Part shown: in pieces, positions 53,516 to 63,140 of the stretch | How positions within the stretch are numbered: the stretch's first letter is position 1 | Layout of the letters: each line of letters opens with the position of its first letter | DNA from: Haloferula luteola | GTDB taxonomy: Bacteria; Verrucomicrobiota; Verrucomicrobiia; Verrucomicrobiales; Akkermansiaceae | Direction: 5' to 3' | Length of the DNA stretch: 64,000 nucleotides | Assembly: GCF_014201715.1 (NCBI RefSeq) | Contig: NZ_JACHFD010000002.1 | Location: 124,001 to 188,000, forward strand | Made by a program: the position numbers and the translations under genes | The notes under the pieces: model-generated | What the model saw: the letters and a program-made list of their open reading frames with translations, nothing else | The model's database searches: none | What the model was told of the DNA's origin: nothing

Positions 53516-56200
53516 TTATTCAGCCAACTCCACCTTATAGAAGGCTTTGCCTTCTGGAGGAGCGGGATCGGTCCAAGTGCCGGTGGTGGCATCCGCAGTC
53601 ACCGTTGCCACCTCGGTCCAGGTCGCCAAGTCGGTGCTCCGGCTGATCGAGAACTCCAATCCGCTCGCAGCGGGCCAAGTAATCGCTCCTTCGCCACTGG
53701 CCATCGCGACAAACATCGAACTTGGATCCATCGGGTCGAGCCCCAGAAGGAACTCCGCCATGTTGGAAGTGCCGTCGCCATCTGGATCATCAGAAGCCCC
53801 ACGCTGGGTCTCATCCGTGATGTTGGCTGCCGCCCAAGTATCGAACTCGGAAGAATCTCCCCCTTCGAAGAACAAGAACTCCTCCTGAGGCAGCACCACG
53901 GCGCTGATACGAACTTCGTCAATCTGGCCTTGGAAGCCATCCGTGCTCGTTCCGTTCCACTGCCCGCCGCCGACGTTCCAGGCGTTCTCCAAGGGGCCTT
54001 CAGCAGGAACATACCATGCTCCAGAGATGGCCACCGTGCCTTCGACTTGATAGGTCGTGCTGCCAGGCGTTTTCAGCCACAGCGTCATCGTCGTGGCGTC
54101 CACCGTCACCGCCGCGGAATACCAAGAGTTGGCTTCGATCGTGGTTCCACCGATGATCTCACGAGCCGTCATCGATCCATCCACCAATCCTGCGCGGAGC
54201 TTGTTGGAAGTATCGATCTTGATCGAGAACGGTGGTTGACCACCCACAGGGTTGCCGAATTTCGCGACAGGAACCATCCACTGCCCACTCACCGTCGGCC
54301 GGAACGTGGCTTCCACCGTCATCGCATTGAATGCATAGGACCGCAGAACGCCACTTCCCTCACCATCCGGAATCTGACCCACCGGAGTGGTGAACACCGA
54401 TTCCACGAAATACTGACCGCTGGCGTTGCGGGCGAAATACAGGGAACCCGCATTGCTCTCACCAGTTCCGGGGACGGTAGCGGCGGGAATCACGTTGCTA
54501 TAATTCGGCCGCACGTAGGTCGCCCAGGCCATCATCGGATTTCCGTAAGCCGACTCATCCTTCACCGAGGTCGGATAGAGATACTCTCCATTGCCACCCG
54601 CCGGAACCTCTTCGTCGGGTCCCAGTTCCTCAAAACGCCAGTAAGCCAGCATCGTGTCGAAGGACGTTGCATCCAAAGGATTCGTGCCTGCGGCATATTC
54701 GAGGAGGTTGTTGAAGCCGTCACCATCCGGATCATCCTGACCTGTGTATTTGGCCGTGATCGTTTCCAGATCTTCCCCTTCTTCGCCGAACCAGAAGACC
54801 TCCCACCCGTCCGGAAGCCCGTCACCCACATCGAAGTCTTCGCCGTCCGGAGAGGAGAACTGATTCGTCGGATCCGTCTCGTAAGTCGCCTCGTAGGAAT
54901 TGGTGTAAAGGTCACCATCGGGATCTTCATCCGGATCGCAATCTTCCACCGTCGCGAAATACAGAAGCTCCCAACCATCGTTGATGAAGTCTCCGTCGAC
55001 GTCCGGGTAGCTGAAGTAGTCGTTCGGATCGGTGCCCGCCAACATCTCGGCATAGTTCGAGTTGAAGTCAGCATCCGCATCCCCCTCTTTGGTCTGATCC
55101 AAGTTGCCGAAGTTGGCAATTTCCCAACCATCCATCAGATCATCCTCGTCCACATCCGGAAACGATGCCACGTCATCCGGATCCGTGCCGGCCAGATACT
55201 CGTCGTAGTTGGAGCTATAATCTCCATCGGCATCGTCCCCAGGATTGGCATCAAGGTTCCCGAAATACTCCATCTCCCAGGCATCCGGGAGACCGTCAAA
55301 GTCGGAATCACCCGTCAACACGCTCAGGACACCCGTGCGCTCATTGAACTGATAAACCCCGGAGGCCGAGGTCCAGAAACCATCGACCTCTGTGAACCCA
55401 TCGATCGCGAAAGTATCTCCAATCGTCAACGCTCCCGCGTCGACAATCGACCAAGTATCACCCTCAGCACTCGAAGCATTCGTCAGATCGAGAGAAATCG
55501 TGCCATTCAGAGTCACGCTTCCCGTGCCCGTGATCATGTTGTCGACATTCGTGCCATTAAGCACGAACTCCATCGATCCGGTATCGGCGAGGATGAAGGC
55601 CGTATTCACAACCAGATCCGTGCTCAGGTGGGTCGGTCCGCCGAATGTCACCGCGTATCCGTTTCCACCCGTCGAATCCAGAGTCAGCTGCGCGGTCGCC
55701 GTGATCTCTGAGAGGATCACGATCTGCCCCTGCCGAGCGTCCACCGAGGAGGCGAAGGGAACCTCCACCGTTCCGTCGACCGTGAAAACATCCGTGTAGC
55801 TCGAAGCATGATCCAGTTTGCCACCATCAAGAATCAACGGATCCACCGTGATCACGCCCGTAGAGCCCGTTCCCTTGTAGAGGAAACCACCTCCCGTGTA
55901 GAGTGTCAGGGAATCCCCGGCAAAGGTATAGCTATTGGCATCGGCTGGAGTCCGCAGGAATTGGACCGAAACCAAGTAATCATTTCCGGCCGAAGGAGCA
56001 GCAGCCGATGACCAGTTTCCCGCCGTATTAAAGGAGGTGGAGCCAATGGCGTCAGCAGCAGTGAGCGTCACTTCCTCCGCACCGGCCTGAGCCAAGATGA
56101 CAGCGGAAAGAGTCGCCGGAAGGGCGCAGGCCATGATCGTCGATCGGACACTGCGTCCCCGTACGGAACCGTGAGGTCGTAGGAAGTCAGAGGGGTTCAT
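53516..56200 (-). CDS. Secreted beta-solenoid / TSP3 / LamG protein, paralogue 1
   Basis: An 894-residue protein with an N-terminal signal peptide (IMACALPATLSAVILAQAGAE). Domains in order: an autotransporter-like beta-solenoid (~45-290: AADAIGSTSFNTAGNWSS...DSLTLYTGGGFLYKGTG); four or five TSP3-type calcium repeats (~295-515: DSDFDGLPDAWEMEYFGNLD; DDADGDYSSNYDEYLAGTDP; DVDEDDLMDGWEIANFGNLD); a concanavalin/LamG-like domain (~540-760: YWRFEEL...IDEVRIS); another calcium repeat (DDPDGDGTSNMAEFLLGLDP); and a C-terminal module common in Verrucomicrobiota secreted proteins (FSISRSTDLATWTEVATV). Likely an adhesive or scaffold surface protein. The close paralogue lies immediately upstream; the two are separate transcription units. 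Confidence 0.75.
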   Translation of the reverse strand: MNPSDFLRPHGSVRGRSVRSTIMACALPATLSAVILAQAGAEEVTLTAADAIGSTSFNTAGNWSSAAAPSAGNDYLVSVQFLRTPADANSYTFAGDSLTLYTGGGFLYKGTGSTGVITVDPLILDGGKLDHASSYTDVFTVDGTVEVPFASSVDARQGQIVILSEITATAQLTLDSTGGNGYAVTFGGPTHLSTDLVVNTAFILADTGSMEFVLNGTNVDNMITGTGSVTLNGTISLDLTNASSAEGDTWSIVDAGALTIGDTFAIDGFTEVDGFWTSASGVYQFNERTGVLSVLTGDSDFDGLPDAWEMEYFGNLDANPGDDADGDYSSNYDEYLAGTDPDDVASFPDVDEDDLMDGWEIANFGNLDQTKEGDADADFNSNYAEMLAGTDPNDYFSYPDVDGDFINDGWELLYFATVEDCDPDEDPDGDLYTNSYEATYETDPTNQFSSPDGEDFDVGDGLPDGWEVFWFGEEGEDLETITAKYTGQDDPDGDGFNNLLEYAAGTNPLDATSFDTMLAYWRFEELGPDEEVPAGGNGEYLYPTSVKDESAYGNPMMAWATYVRPNYSNVIPAATVPGTGESNAGSLYFARNASGQYFVESVFTTPVGQIPDGEGSGVLRSYAFNAMTVEATFRPTVSGQWMVPVAKFGNPVGGQPPFSIKIDTSNKLRAGLVDGSMTAREIIGGTTIEANSWYSAAVTVDATTMTLWLKTPGSTTYQVEGTVAISGAWYVPAEGPLENAWNVGGGQWNGTSTDGFQGQIDEVRISAVVLPQEEFLFFEGGDSSEFDTWAAANITDETQRGASDDPDGDGTSNMAEFLLGLDPMDPSSMFVAMASGEGAITWPAASGLEFSISRSTDLATWTEVATVTADATTGTWTDPAPPEGKAFYKVELAE

Positions 56201-56591
56201 TTCACCTCCACTCCAAGCAACTGCGATACCCGGAAAATCGCTCGAATCTCGGATTTCTTAGAACCCTTCGTTCGCGTTTTCCCGCTTGTTGAATTCCCGG
56301 GGAATGTCTCGGGAATCCGCCAATTTTCCCCGCCATTCATGACTATCACTCATTCCGATCGAGTTTTTCCATCTGAATTTCTCATCTTCAATCTCGGCAC
56401 AGGCCGAAAGTTTCTGAGGCTGTTTGGCGTCCCAAAACCACCCAACTCCTTGTGCCACGTAGCTTTACGCAATGAAAAACCTCCCCACCCCCTCCAGTTC
56501 CCCCACCAGCGCAATACCAGTCCCTCTCAAAGAGAGCAGGTGCCCGGAAACCCGGGCACCTGCCACATTCATGGATTTAACATTGGTTTTT
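56201..56591. other. Spacer between the two LamG/TSP3 paralogues
   Basis: Contains a hairpin at 56536-56563 (GCAGGTGCCCGG/CCGGGCACCTGC) that ends the 56592-59255 gene on the minus strand, and the promoter of the 53516-56200 gene. No coding region is supported. The hairpin core resembles that behind the paralogue, so the duplication included the 3' end. Confidence 0.55.
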
Positions 56592-59255
56592 TTACTCCAC
56601 CAATTCGACCCGATAGAAGGCTCGGCCTTCTGGCGGTGATGGATCCGACCAGCTGCCGGACGAAGTGTCCGGACTGCTCGTCGCCACTTCAACCCAGGTG
56701 GAAAGATCCACACTTCGACTGATGGAGAACTGAAGGCCGCTCGCAGCGGGCCAGGAAATCGTGCCGGTCACATCGACCGATGCCATGAACCGCGAGCTGC
56801 TGTCGACCGGATCCAGGCCAAGCAAGTACTCCACATGGTTCACCGTGCCATCGCCGTCGGCATCGTCGGACTCACCGCGCATCGAGCTATCGGGGATATT
56901 CGCCGCCGCCCACAGATCATAGGGGCTCGCCTCAGAATCCTCATGGAAGAGGAACTTCGACTCGGGAAGGACAAACTCATTGATGCGAACTTCATCGATC
57001 CATCCCTTGAACCAATCCGTCTCACTTCCATTCCAACGAGCACGACCCACTGCCCAGGCATCATTCAGACCTGTGAAATCATTGTAGAAAGCTCCATCAA
57101 TACTCATCGAGCTATCGAGCGTGTAAGCCGCCTCTCCTTCTCCCTTGATCCACAAAGAAAGTGTCGTTGCATCCGCCGTCGTCGCAACGGAGTACCACTC
57201 CCCTGCATTGATCGTGCGATTGCTGACCAGGTAGCGGACCGTGCCTGAGCCATCGATCAAACCGACCTCAAACTTTTGGGTGGCTCCCAGGTATTTGAGA
57301 TGGAAAGGAGGTTGGCCTGTCCCACCCTCGGGGTTTCCATCTTTGCTCATCACCGCCTGATTGGCCGTTCCATTCAGGGTCGGATCCAACTTGAAACTCG
57401 CTTCAATGGTCCACGCTTCGAAGGTCTTCCACCGCAACGGTGCCTGCGTGTCCGTCCACACAATATCACCCCAGGTGCCATCCGTGCCGGCGTCGAAGTA
57501 GAGAGACGCCGTATTGGCTTCACCCGTGGCCGGGATCACACTCGCAGGGACATCCGTCGTGTAGGCGGGCGCGGTCTGCTCGTTCCAGGTCCGCAGACTG
57601 TTGTTCTCATTCACCGAGTCGAGAACCGCCATGGTGTAGGTCCCCGTCGCCTCTCCCCCCGGGACCGAACCCGTTGTCGCTTCCTCAAAGCGCCAGTATG
57701 TCAAACCCAAGGGAGCATCGTTCGGATCAGTCGGGTCCGTCCCCGCTCCATACTCGGAGAGGTTGGAGAATCCATCTCCATCCGGATCATCTTCGCCGGT
57801 ATACTTGGCGATGATGGTCTCGAGCGATTCGCCTTCAGCGCCGAACCAATACACTTCCCAACCATCCGGCAGACCATCGCCCACATCGAAGTTCTCACTG
57901 TCCGGAGATGAGAACGGATCGGTCGGATCGGTTTCGTAAATCGCTTCGTCAAAATTGGTGTAAAGATCGCCATCGGAATCCACCGAAGGATCGCAATCCT
58001 CGATGGTGTCGAAATAAAGCAACTCCCAACCATCATTCATGCCATCGCCATCCTCATCAGGAAAATCGAGGAAATCCACCGGGCTCGTCCCCGCGAGGTA
58101 TTCGGTCAGGTTCGAATTGTAGTCCGCATCCGCATCCCCTTCCGGAGTGGCATCGAGATTTCCAAAGTAGGCGATCTCCCAGCCATCATTCAGACCGTCG
58201 GTGTCCGTATCCGGGAAGGATGCAGCATCGAGCGGATCGGTTCCCGATTGGTATTCGAGGAGATTACTCGCAAGATCCCCATCGGCATCTCCATCGGGAA
58301 GCGCGCTCAGGTTTCCAAAATGCTCGGTCTCCCACGAATCAGGCAGACCATCGCCATCCGAGTCATCCGTCACCACGCTCAAGATGCCGGTCCGTTCATC
58401 AAATTGGTAGACGCCGGATGGCGAGGTCCAAAATCCGTTCACTTCGGTGAAATCTTGAACCGAAAAGGATTCGCCGAACGTCATTCCAAGGCTGCTATCC
58501 ACAAGGGACCAGCTGTCACCTGGAGAGCTCGTCGCCAAATCGAGATCAATATCGAAAACTCCGTTGATCGTGACACTGCCCGTGCCGGTGATCATGTTGA
58601 CGTATCCACCACTTTCCGGCGTGAACGACATCTTCCCGGTGGCATTGAGAACGAAGCTCGTGTTGGTCACAAGATCGGAGGTCAATGCCACGCCTCCGCC
58701 AAAGGTCACTGGGTAGCCATTCCCACCCGAAGAATTCAAAGTCAGTTGGCTGCTTCCGGAAATATCCGAAAGGAAGGTGATCGGCCCCTGCCGGGAATCG
58801 ATCGTGGAGTTGAATGAAACCTCCATGGTTCCATCAATCACCATTTCGTCGGCATTGCTGGAGGCATGGTCCACCAGGCCTCCATCCAGGATCAAAGGAT
58901 CAATCGTCAACACCCCGGTCGTCCCCGTCCCCTTGTAAAGAAGACCGCCCCCTGAATAGAGAGTCAGAGAGTCGCCCGCAAAAGTGTGGCTCTCCGCGTC
59001 GGGAGGAGTTCTCAGATACAGCGCATAAACAATGTAGTCATTGCCTGCCTCCGGCGCCAAAACTGACGACCAGTTCCCCGCTGTATTGAAGGACGACGTT
59101 CCAATCACGTCCGCGGTTTCCATCGTCACTTGATCCGCCATGACCAGTGAGGCGCAGGCCAGAGGCAGTCCCGCGACGAGGATTTGAAACCTCGACGACT
59201 TCCCGACTGCGGATTGCGCAGCGGCTCGACGTTCATACCTTTGGGAGCGATTCAT
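56592..59255 (-). CDS. Secreted beta-solenoid / TSP3 / LamG protein, paralogue 2
   Basis: An 887-residue paralogue of the neighbour with the same domain order: signal peptide (FQILVAGLPLACASLVMA), beta-solenoid (TADVIGTSSFNTAGNWSS; FAGDSLTLYSGGGLLYKGTG), TSP3-type repeats (DSDGDGLPDSWETEHFGNLS; DADGDLASNLLEYQSGTDP; DTDGLNDGWEIAYFGNLD), LamG-like domain (YWRFEEAT...IDEVRINEF), a calcium repeat (DDADGDGTVNHVEYLLGLDP) and the final FSISRSVDLSTWVEVA module. The start MNRSQRYERRAAAQ is chosen for signal-peptide position; the frame is open 23 codons further. Tandem duplication is clear. Confidence 0.75.
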   Translation of the reverse strand: MNRSQRYERRAAAQSAVGKSSRFQILVAGLPLACASLVMADQVTMETADVIGTSSFNTAGNWSSVLAPEAGNDYIVYALYLRTPPDAESHTFAGDSLTLYSGGGLLYKGTGTTGVLTIDPLILDGGLVDHASSNADEMVIDGTMEVSFNSTIDSRQGPITFLSDISGSSQLTLNSSGGNGYPVTFGGGVALTSDLVTNTSFVLNATGKMSFTPESGGYVNMITGTGSVTINGVFDIDLDLATSSPGDSWSLVDSSLGMTFGESFSVQDFTEVNGFWTSPSGVYQFDERTGILSVVTDDSDGDGLPDSWETEHFGNLSALPDGDADGDLASNLLEYQSGTDPLDAASFPDTDTDGLNDGWEIAYFGNLDATPEGDADADYNSNLTEYLAGTSPVDFLDFPDEDGDGMNDGWELLYFDTIEDCDPSVDSDGDLYTNFDEAIYETDPTDPFSSPDSENFDVGDGLPDGWEVYWFGAEGESLETIIAKYTGEDDPDGDGFSNLSEYGAGTDPTDPNDAPLGLTYWRFEEATTGSVPGGEATGTYTMAVLDSVNENNSLRTWNEQTAPAYTTDVPASVIPATGEANTASLYFDAGTDGTWGDIVWTDTQAPLRWKTFEAWTIEASFKLDPTLNGTANQAVMSKDGNPEGGTGQPPFHLKYLGATQKFEVGLIDGSGTVRYLVSNRTINAGEWYSVATTADATTLSLWIKGEGEAAYTLDSSMSIDGAFYNDFTGLNDAWAVGRARWNGSETDWFKGWIDEVRINEFVLPESKFLFHEDSEASPYDLWAAANIPDSSMRGESDDADGDGTVNHVEYLLGLDPVDSSSRFMASVDVTGTISWPAASGLQFSISRSVDLSTWVEVATSSPDTSSGSWSDPSPPEGRAFYRVELVE

Positions 59256-59505
59256 TTCGCCATCCCGAAAAGCAGGCCCAATACCCGAAATGGAGGGGAA
59301 AACATGCCAGATTTCACCTCCCAAAAATCACTCCGCCTCACTTGTCGAATTCGAAAGACGCCACCCAACAATCGAACAAAACCGGAAGCCCAAGATTCGC
59401 CGGCCCTATCACGTCCGTCAGGATCAATGAAAACTTCTCATCCTACGTCTTCCACACTCGGGCTCCCATCTGGCACCCGCTCCGAGAACCTCCGTACCTC
59501 ACTGC

Positions 59506-59542
59506 AAAACAAAAAGCGCCGGAACGTTTCCGCCCCGGCGCT
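59506..59542 (-). terminator. Rho-independent terminator of the hydroxyproline operon
   Basis: Stem AGCGCCGG (59515-59522) with CCGGCGCT (59535-59542); on the minus strand it runs into TTTTTGTTTTG. Lies 35 bp past the stop of the dehydrogenase gene. Confidence 0.85.
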
Positions 59543-59576
59543 GATCTTCAAACAGGTCTCGATGACATCAATCGGA

Positions 59577-61127
59577 TCATCCCTCCGTCCGCCGAATTCC
59601 CAGCGGATTGGCTTCCTGCAATTCCGCGGGCAATGCCGCATCCGGGAACGATTGCCATGCCACCTGCCGGCAGAATCGGCCAATCGCCAAAGTTCCGACC
59701 GAGCTACTACGCCCGTCGGAAGTTGCCGGAAATGGGCCACCATGCACCATCGATGGGCACACCTCAACGCCGGTCGGAAAGCCTCCAAAAAGCAGCCGAC
59801 CGCAACGACCCCGAAGGGCGGCGACCAACTCCTTCTCTTCTGACAATTCCTCAGGGGTCGCGTGCAACGTGCAGGTTAGCTGCCCCTCAAGAGCTCGAAT
59901 CGCCTCCGTCGTCTCGGCAGTCGATCCACGGACAATGACGGCGGCGGGACCAAAGACTTCCGCCTGCAGTTCCGAACTATCGAGGAAGTCAGCTGCGGAC
60001 ACCACATGCACGACAGGCACGGCGCCAGCGCCTTCCACCCCACGGGCCAGCGTTTCCACACCCGCCACTTCGGCGATCTGCGAACACCCTTTTTGATAAG
60101 AACGGAGGATCCCTTCGTGCAGCATGGTGCCAGCAGGTGCTGCCGCCACCAATTCTGCCAGTCGGCCCAAGAATGCATCTCCACCTTCAGCAGGCAGAAA
60201 GACCAATCCCGGATTGGTGCAGAACTGACCCACGCCCATCGTCAGGGACCCGAAATAGGCTTCCGCGAGAGCCTCCTCGCCCTTCGCCAGCGCTCCGGGG
60301 AGAATCACCAAAGGATTGATCGAACTCATCTCAGCGAACACCGGAATCGGCTCGGGCCGAGAGGCCGCCATCGCCATCAGGGCTGAGCCCCCCGCGCGCG
60401 AACCCGTGAAGCCGACAGCCTTGATGGCCGGATGCGTCACCACCTCCTTGCCGATGTTTCGGCCTCCACCATAAAGCAGAGAAAACACCCCTTCCGGCAT
60501 GCCGGTTTCTTGGGCGGCCTCGATCACGGCTCGGCCCGCAATTTCCGCCAGACCCGGATGGGCCTCGTGCGCAATCACGACCACAGGGCAACCCGCCGCC
60601 AATGCCGAAGCGGTGTCGCCACCGGCCACGGAGAAGGCCAATGGAAAGTTGCTGGCGCAAAAAACCGCCACCGGGCCCACCGGCACCAACATCGAGCGGA
60701 GATCCGCCTTGGGCAGTGGTTGGCGATCCGGTTGGGCACGATCAATCCGGGCATCCACCCATGAGCCTTCCTCAATGAGATGGGCGAACATCCTCAGCTG
60801 ACCACAGGTCCGACCGGTTTCCCCCCGCATGCGAGCTTCGGGCAAGCCGGTCTCTGATGGACCCCGCACAGCGATTTCCTCAACTGCCGCCTCCAGGCGG
60901 CTGGCGATCGCCCGCAGAAATCCCGCTCTTTCCGACCCCGAAATGCCGGCGTACTCGGGGAATGCGGACTCCGCGAGAAGCACCGCACGTTCCACCGCTT
61001 CCTCGGGTGCGCGGAAGTAGGTGGGCGACAGAGTTTCACCCGTCACCGGGTTCACCCCTTCGCCGCAACTTTCCGTACCCGAGACACGGGTATAGCCGAC
61101 AAACGATTCTCCTCGTAGTTCACTCAT
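59577..61127 (-). CDS. Alpha-ketoglutarate semialdehyde dehydrogenase (hydroxyproline pathway)
   Basis: A 516-residue NAD(P)-dependent aldehyde dehydrogenase: substrate/cofactor block VFCASNFPLAFSVAGGDTASALAAGCPVVVIAHEAHPG, VGFTGSRAGGSALM, catalytic-base Glu in PVFAEMSSINPLVI, catalytic Cys in GVGQFCTNPGLVFLP. This AldH subgroup oxidises 2,5-dioxopentanoate (ketoglutarate semialdehyde) to 2-oxoglutarate. That is the final step of hydroxyproline breakdown, and the genes beside it encode the previous steps. Start at 61127 (MSELRGESFVGYTR) leaves 25 bp to the preceding gene. Confidence 0.9.
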   Translation of the reverse strand: MSELRGESFVGYTRVSGTESCGEGVNPVTGETLSPTYFRAPEEAVERAVLLAESAFPEYAGISGSERAGFLRAIASRLEAAVEEIAVRGPSETGLPEARMRGETGRTCGQLRMFAHLIEEGSWVDARIDRAQPDRQPLPKADLRSMLVPVGPVAVFCASNFPLAFSVAGGDTASALAAGCPVVVIAHEAHPGLAEIAGRAVIEAAQETGMPEGVFSLLYGGGRNIGKEVVTHPAIKAVGFTGSRAGGSALMAMAASRPEPIPVFAEMSSINPLVILPGALAKGEEALAEAYFGSLTMGVGQFCTNPGLVFLPAEGGDAFLGRLAELVAAAPAGTMLHEGILRSYQKGCSQIAEVAGVETLARGVEGAGAVPVVHVVSAADFLDSSELQAEVFGPAAVIVRGSTAETTEAIRALEGQLTCTLHATPEELSEEKELVAALRGRCGRLLFGGFPTGVEVCPSMVHGGPFPATSDGRSSSVGTLAIGRFCRQVAWQSFPDAALPAELQEANPLGIRRTEG

Positions 61128-61152
61128 GGCACCTATCCTCGCAATGAGGTCA

Positions 61153-62058
61153 TCAAACTTCCGGAGCCGTGGCAATCGCCGTCTCGATGATCGCCGTCGC
61201 CGCGGCGAGCTCTTCGCCGACCAATTCCAAGCGAGGGGCACGCACCAAGTTATTGCCGAACTTACCTCCGGTCGCCAAGACCTGCTGCAACTTGATGAGC
61301 TGCACGAACTTCACCACCGTATCCATCCGCAGCATGGGCAGCATCCAAGTATAAATCGGCATCGCTTCTTCGATCTTTCCGGCGAGGGCAAGTTCCAGAA
61401 GTTTCACATTGTGACGTGGGAAGGCACCACCCACCCCCGTGATCCAGAATTTGGCACCCATGCCAAAACCTTCGAGTGCGCAGTCGTCCACTCCAACACC
61501 CAGCACGAGACGGTCGCCACAAACTTCGCGAATCCCAGCAATCCGCCGAGCATCCGTCGATGACTCTTTCACCGACTCAACGTTGGCAAATTCATCAGCA
61601 AGCTCCTTGATCTGGAGCGGCGTGAAGTCCGTTTTGTAAGCAACCGGGTTGTTGTAGATGATGCACGGCAAATCGGTGGCCCCAATCACTGCCGACATGT
61701 GGGCTTTCATCTCGCGCCAGTCCGAGGCGTAGAGATACGGAGGAAGCACCATCAACCCGCGGCAACCATTGTCCTTGGCCGCCTTGGCAAGATCGACGGC
61801 TTCCTTCGTGGAAAGCGCAGCGATACCGGGAATGATGGGCGTCTCTGGAAGCGCATCCACATAGGTCTTTTGCAGGGCGACCTTTTCCTCGAACGACAAA
61901 GTCGCGCCCTCGCCCAATGATCCATGGACGACGATGGCGGAGCAGCCGTTTTCGATGAGCCATTTGCCATGATCAGCCATGAGGCCGTGGTCGATGGTCA
62001 AGTCGGCGTTGAACTGGGTGAGGGTGGCGGGCATCACGCCCTTCCATTCGATACTCAT
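61153..62058 (-). CDS. DapA-family aldolase-like lyase, probable 1-pyrroline-4-hydroxy-2-carboxylate deaminase
   Basis: A 301-residue TIM-barrel protein of the dihydrodipicolinate synthase superfamily. GSLGEGATLSFEEK, the Schiff-base Lys in NVESVKESSTDARR, IIYNNPVAYKTDF and FWITGVGGAFP are family blocks. In hydroxyproline clusters this subgroup deaminates pyrroline-4-hydroxy-2-carboxylate to ketoglutarate semialdehyde, the substrate of the adjacent dehydrogenase. Function is by context and family; N-acetylneuraminate or KDG lyases are close relatives. Confidence 0.85.
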   Translation of the reverse strand: MSIEWKGVMPATLTQFNADLTIDHGLMADHGKWLIENGCSAIVVHGSLGEGATLSFEEKVALQKTYVDALPETPIIPGIAALSTKEAVDLAKAAKDNGCRGLMVLPPYLYASDWREMKAHMSAVIGATDLPCIIYNNPVAYKTDFTPLQIKELADEFANVESVKESSTDARRIAGIREVCGDRLVLGVGVDDCALEGFGMGAKFWITGVGGAFPRHNVKLLELALAGKIEEAMPIYTWMLPMLRMDTVVKFVQLIKLQQVLATGGKFGNNLVRAPRLELVGEELAAATAIIETAIATAPEV

Positions 62059-62094
62059 GTCGATTGCTTACGTTGGGGATTGAGAAAGATGAGT

Positions 62095-63051
62095 TTAGAG
62101 AAAGCTAGGAATGCCGCAGGCAAAGGGATCGGCTTCGTTGAAGAAATAGGTGGCCTCGCCGTTCACCCAGGCGCGCCCGGAGATGCGAGGAAGAATCGCC
62201 CCGTCTGGGAGCAAGTCATACCGACCACAGAAAACGGTATTGAGGATCGAGGCCTGGCGCCACACCTCTCCTGGCTGGAGCCGACCCTCCGCGTGGAGGC
62301 AAGCGAGCTTCGCACTGGTTCCTGTTCCACAGGGAGAGCGATCATAGGCCTTGCCGGGGCACATCACAAAATTGCGACCATCAGCCAGCTCAGGATCTGC
62401 CGGAGGCCCGAACGACTCCACGTGGTCGATCTCCATGCCATTCTCACCCGTGATCCCCTGAACCGCGAGAGCGGTCTTCACCGCCCAAGTGAACTCCGTC
62501 AGCTCAGCCATGTTTTCAGCCACCACCTCAGGACCCTGAGAATCGATCAGGAAAAACCAATTGCCTCCCCAGGCGATGTCTCCGCGCACCCGACCCCAGC
62601 CGGGGACCTCCACCGATACGCCGCTCGCCAAGCGATAGCTCGGCACATTCGCCACTTCGACCTTACCGTCGTCACCCACAGTCGCCGTCACCACTCCCAC
62701 CGGCGTGTCGATGCGGTGGACACCTGCACCGATTTTCCCGAGGTGGACAAGCGTCACCACCAAGCCGATGGTGCCGTGGATGCACATGTTGAGCGTCGAA
62801 ACATTGTTGAAGAAAATGACCCCGGCGACGCAATCCGCTTCGTGCGGCTCACAGAGCAAGCCTCCGACCATCGCTTCGTGGCCGCGGGGCTCATTGCAGA
62901 CGGCCTGCCGCAGCCAGTCGTGTTTCTCGCGAAAAATTCGGGCTCGATCCGCCATCGGACCGGTCCCAAGGTCCGGTCCACCGGACACAACGATGCGAGT
63001 GGGTTCCCCTTCAGTGTGGGAGTCGACAACTTTGACGGCGGGCTTTGACAT
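62095..63051 (-). CDS. 4-hydroxyproline 2-epimerase (proline racemase family)
   Basis: A 318-residue protein starting MSKPAVKVVDSHTEGEPTRIVV, the proline-racemase-family N-terminus. Two catalytic Cys are present: MCIHGTIGLVVTL (Ile replaces the usual Gly of MCGHGTIG) and DRSPCGTGTSAKLAC. It interconverts trans-4-hydroxy-L-proline and cis-4-hydroxy-D-proline, the first catabolic step. First gene of a leftward operon with the deaminase (36 bp) and dehydrogenase; divergent from the PAS-AraC regulator across an 89-bp spacer. Confidence 0.9.
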   Translation of the reverse strand: MSKPAVKVVDSHTEGEPTRIVVSGGPDLGTGPMADRARIFREKHDWLRQAVCNEPRGHEAMVGGLLCEPHEADCVAGVIFFNNVSTLNMCIHGTIGLVVTLVHLGKIGAGVHRIDTPVGVVTATVGDDGKVEVANVPSYRLASGVSVEVPGWGRVRGDIAWGGNWFFLIDSQGPEVVAENMAELTEFTWAVKTALAVQGITGENGMEIDHVESFGPPADPELADGRNFVMCPGKAYDRSPCGTGTSAKLACLHAEGRLQPGEVWRQASILNTVFCGRYDLLPDGAILPRISGRAWVNGEATYFFNEADPFACGIPSFL

Positions 63052-63140
63052 TCGAGCCCTTGTTTTATCACAGAAGTCTTGTCGAAACCGCTAGCAGAGA
63101 CTTCCGATCAGGCATAAGTCCTGCAAGCAAGGCATCCATC

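Noticed and set aside
53357-55711. A 784-codon plus-strand frame opposite the first LamG/TSP3 gene
   Set aside because: Arg/Ile/His-rich antisense of Asp-rich calcium repeats; it starts before the terminator of the real gene.
61924-63048. A 374-codon plus-strand frame opposite the hydroxyproline epimerase
   Set aside because: Antisense of a recognised enzyme with both catalytic Cys.
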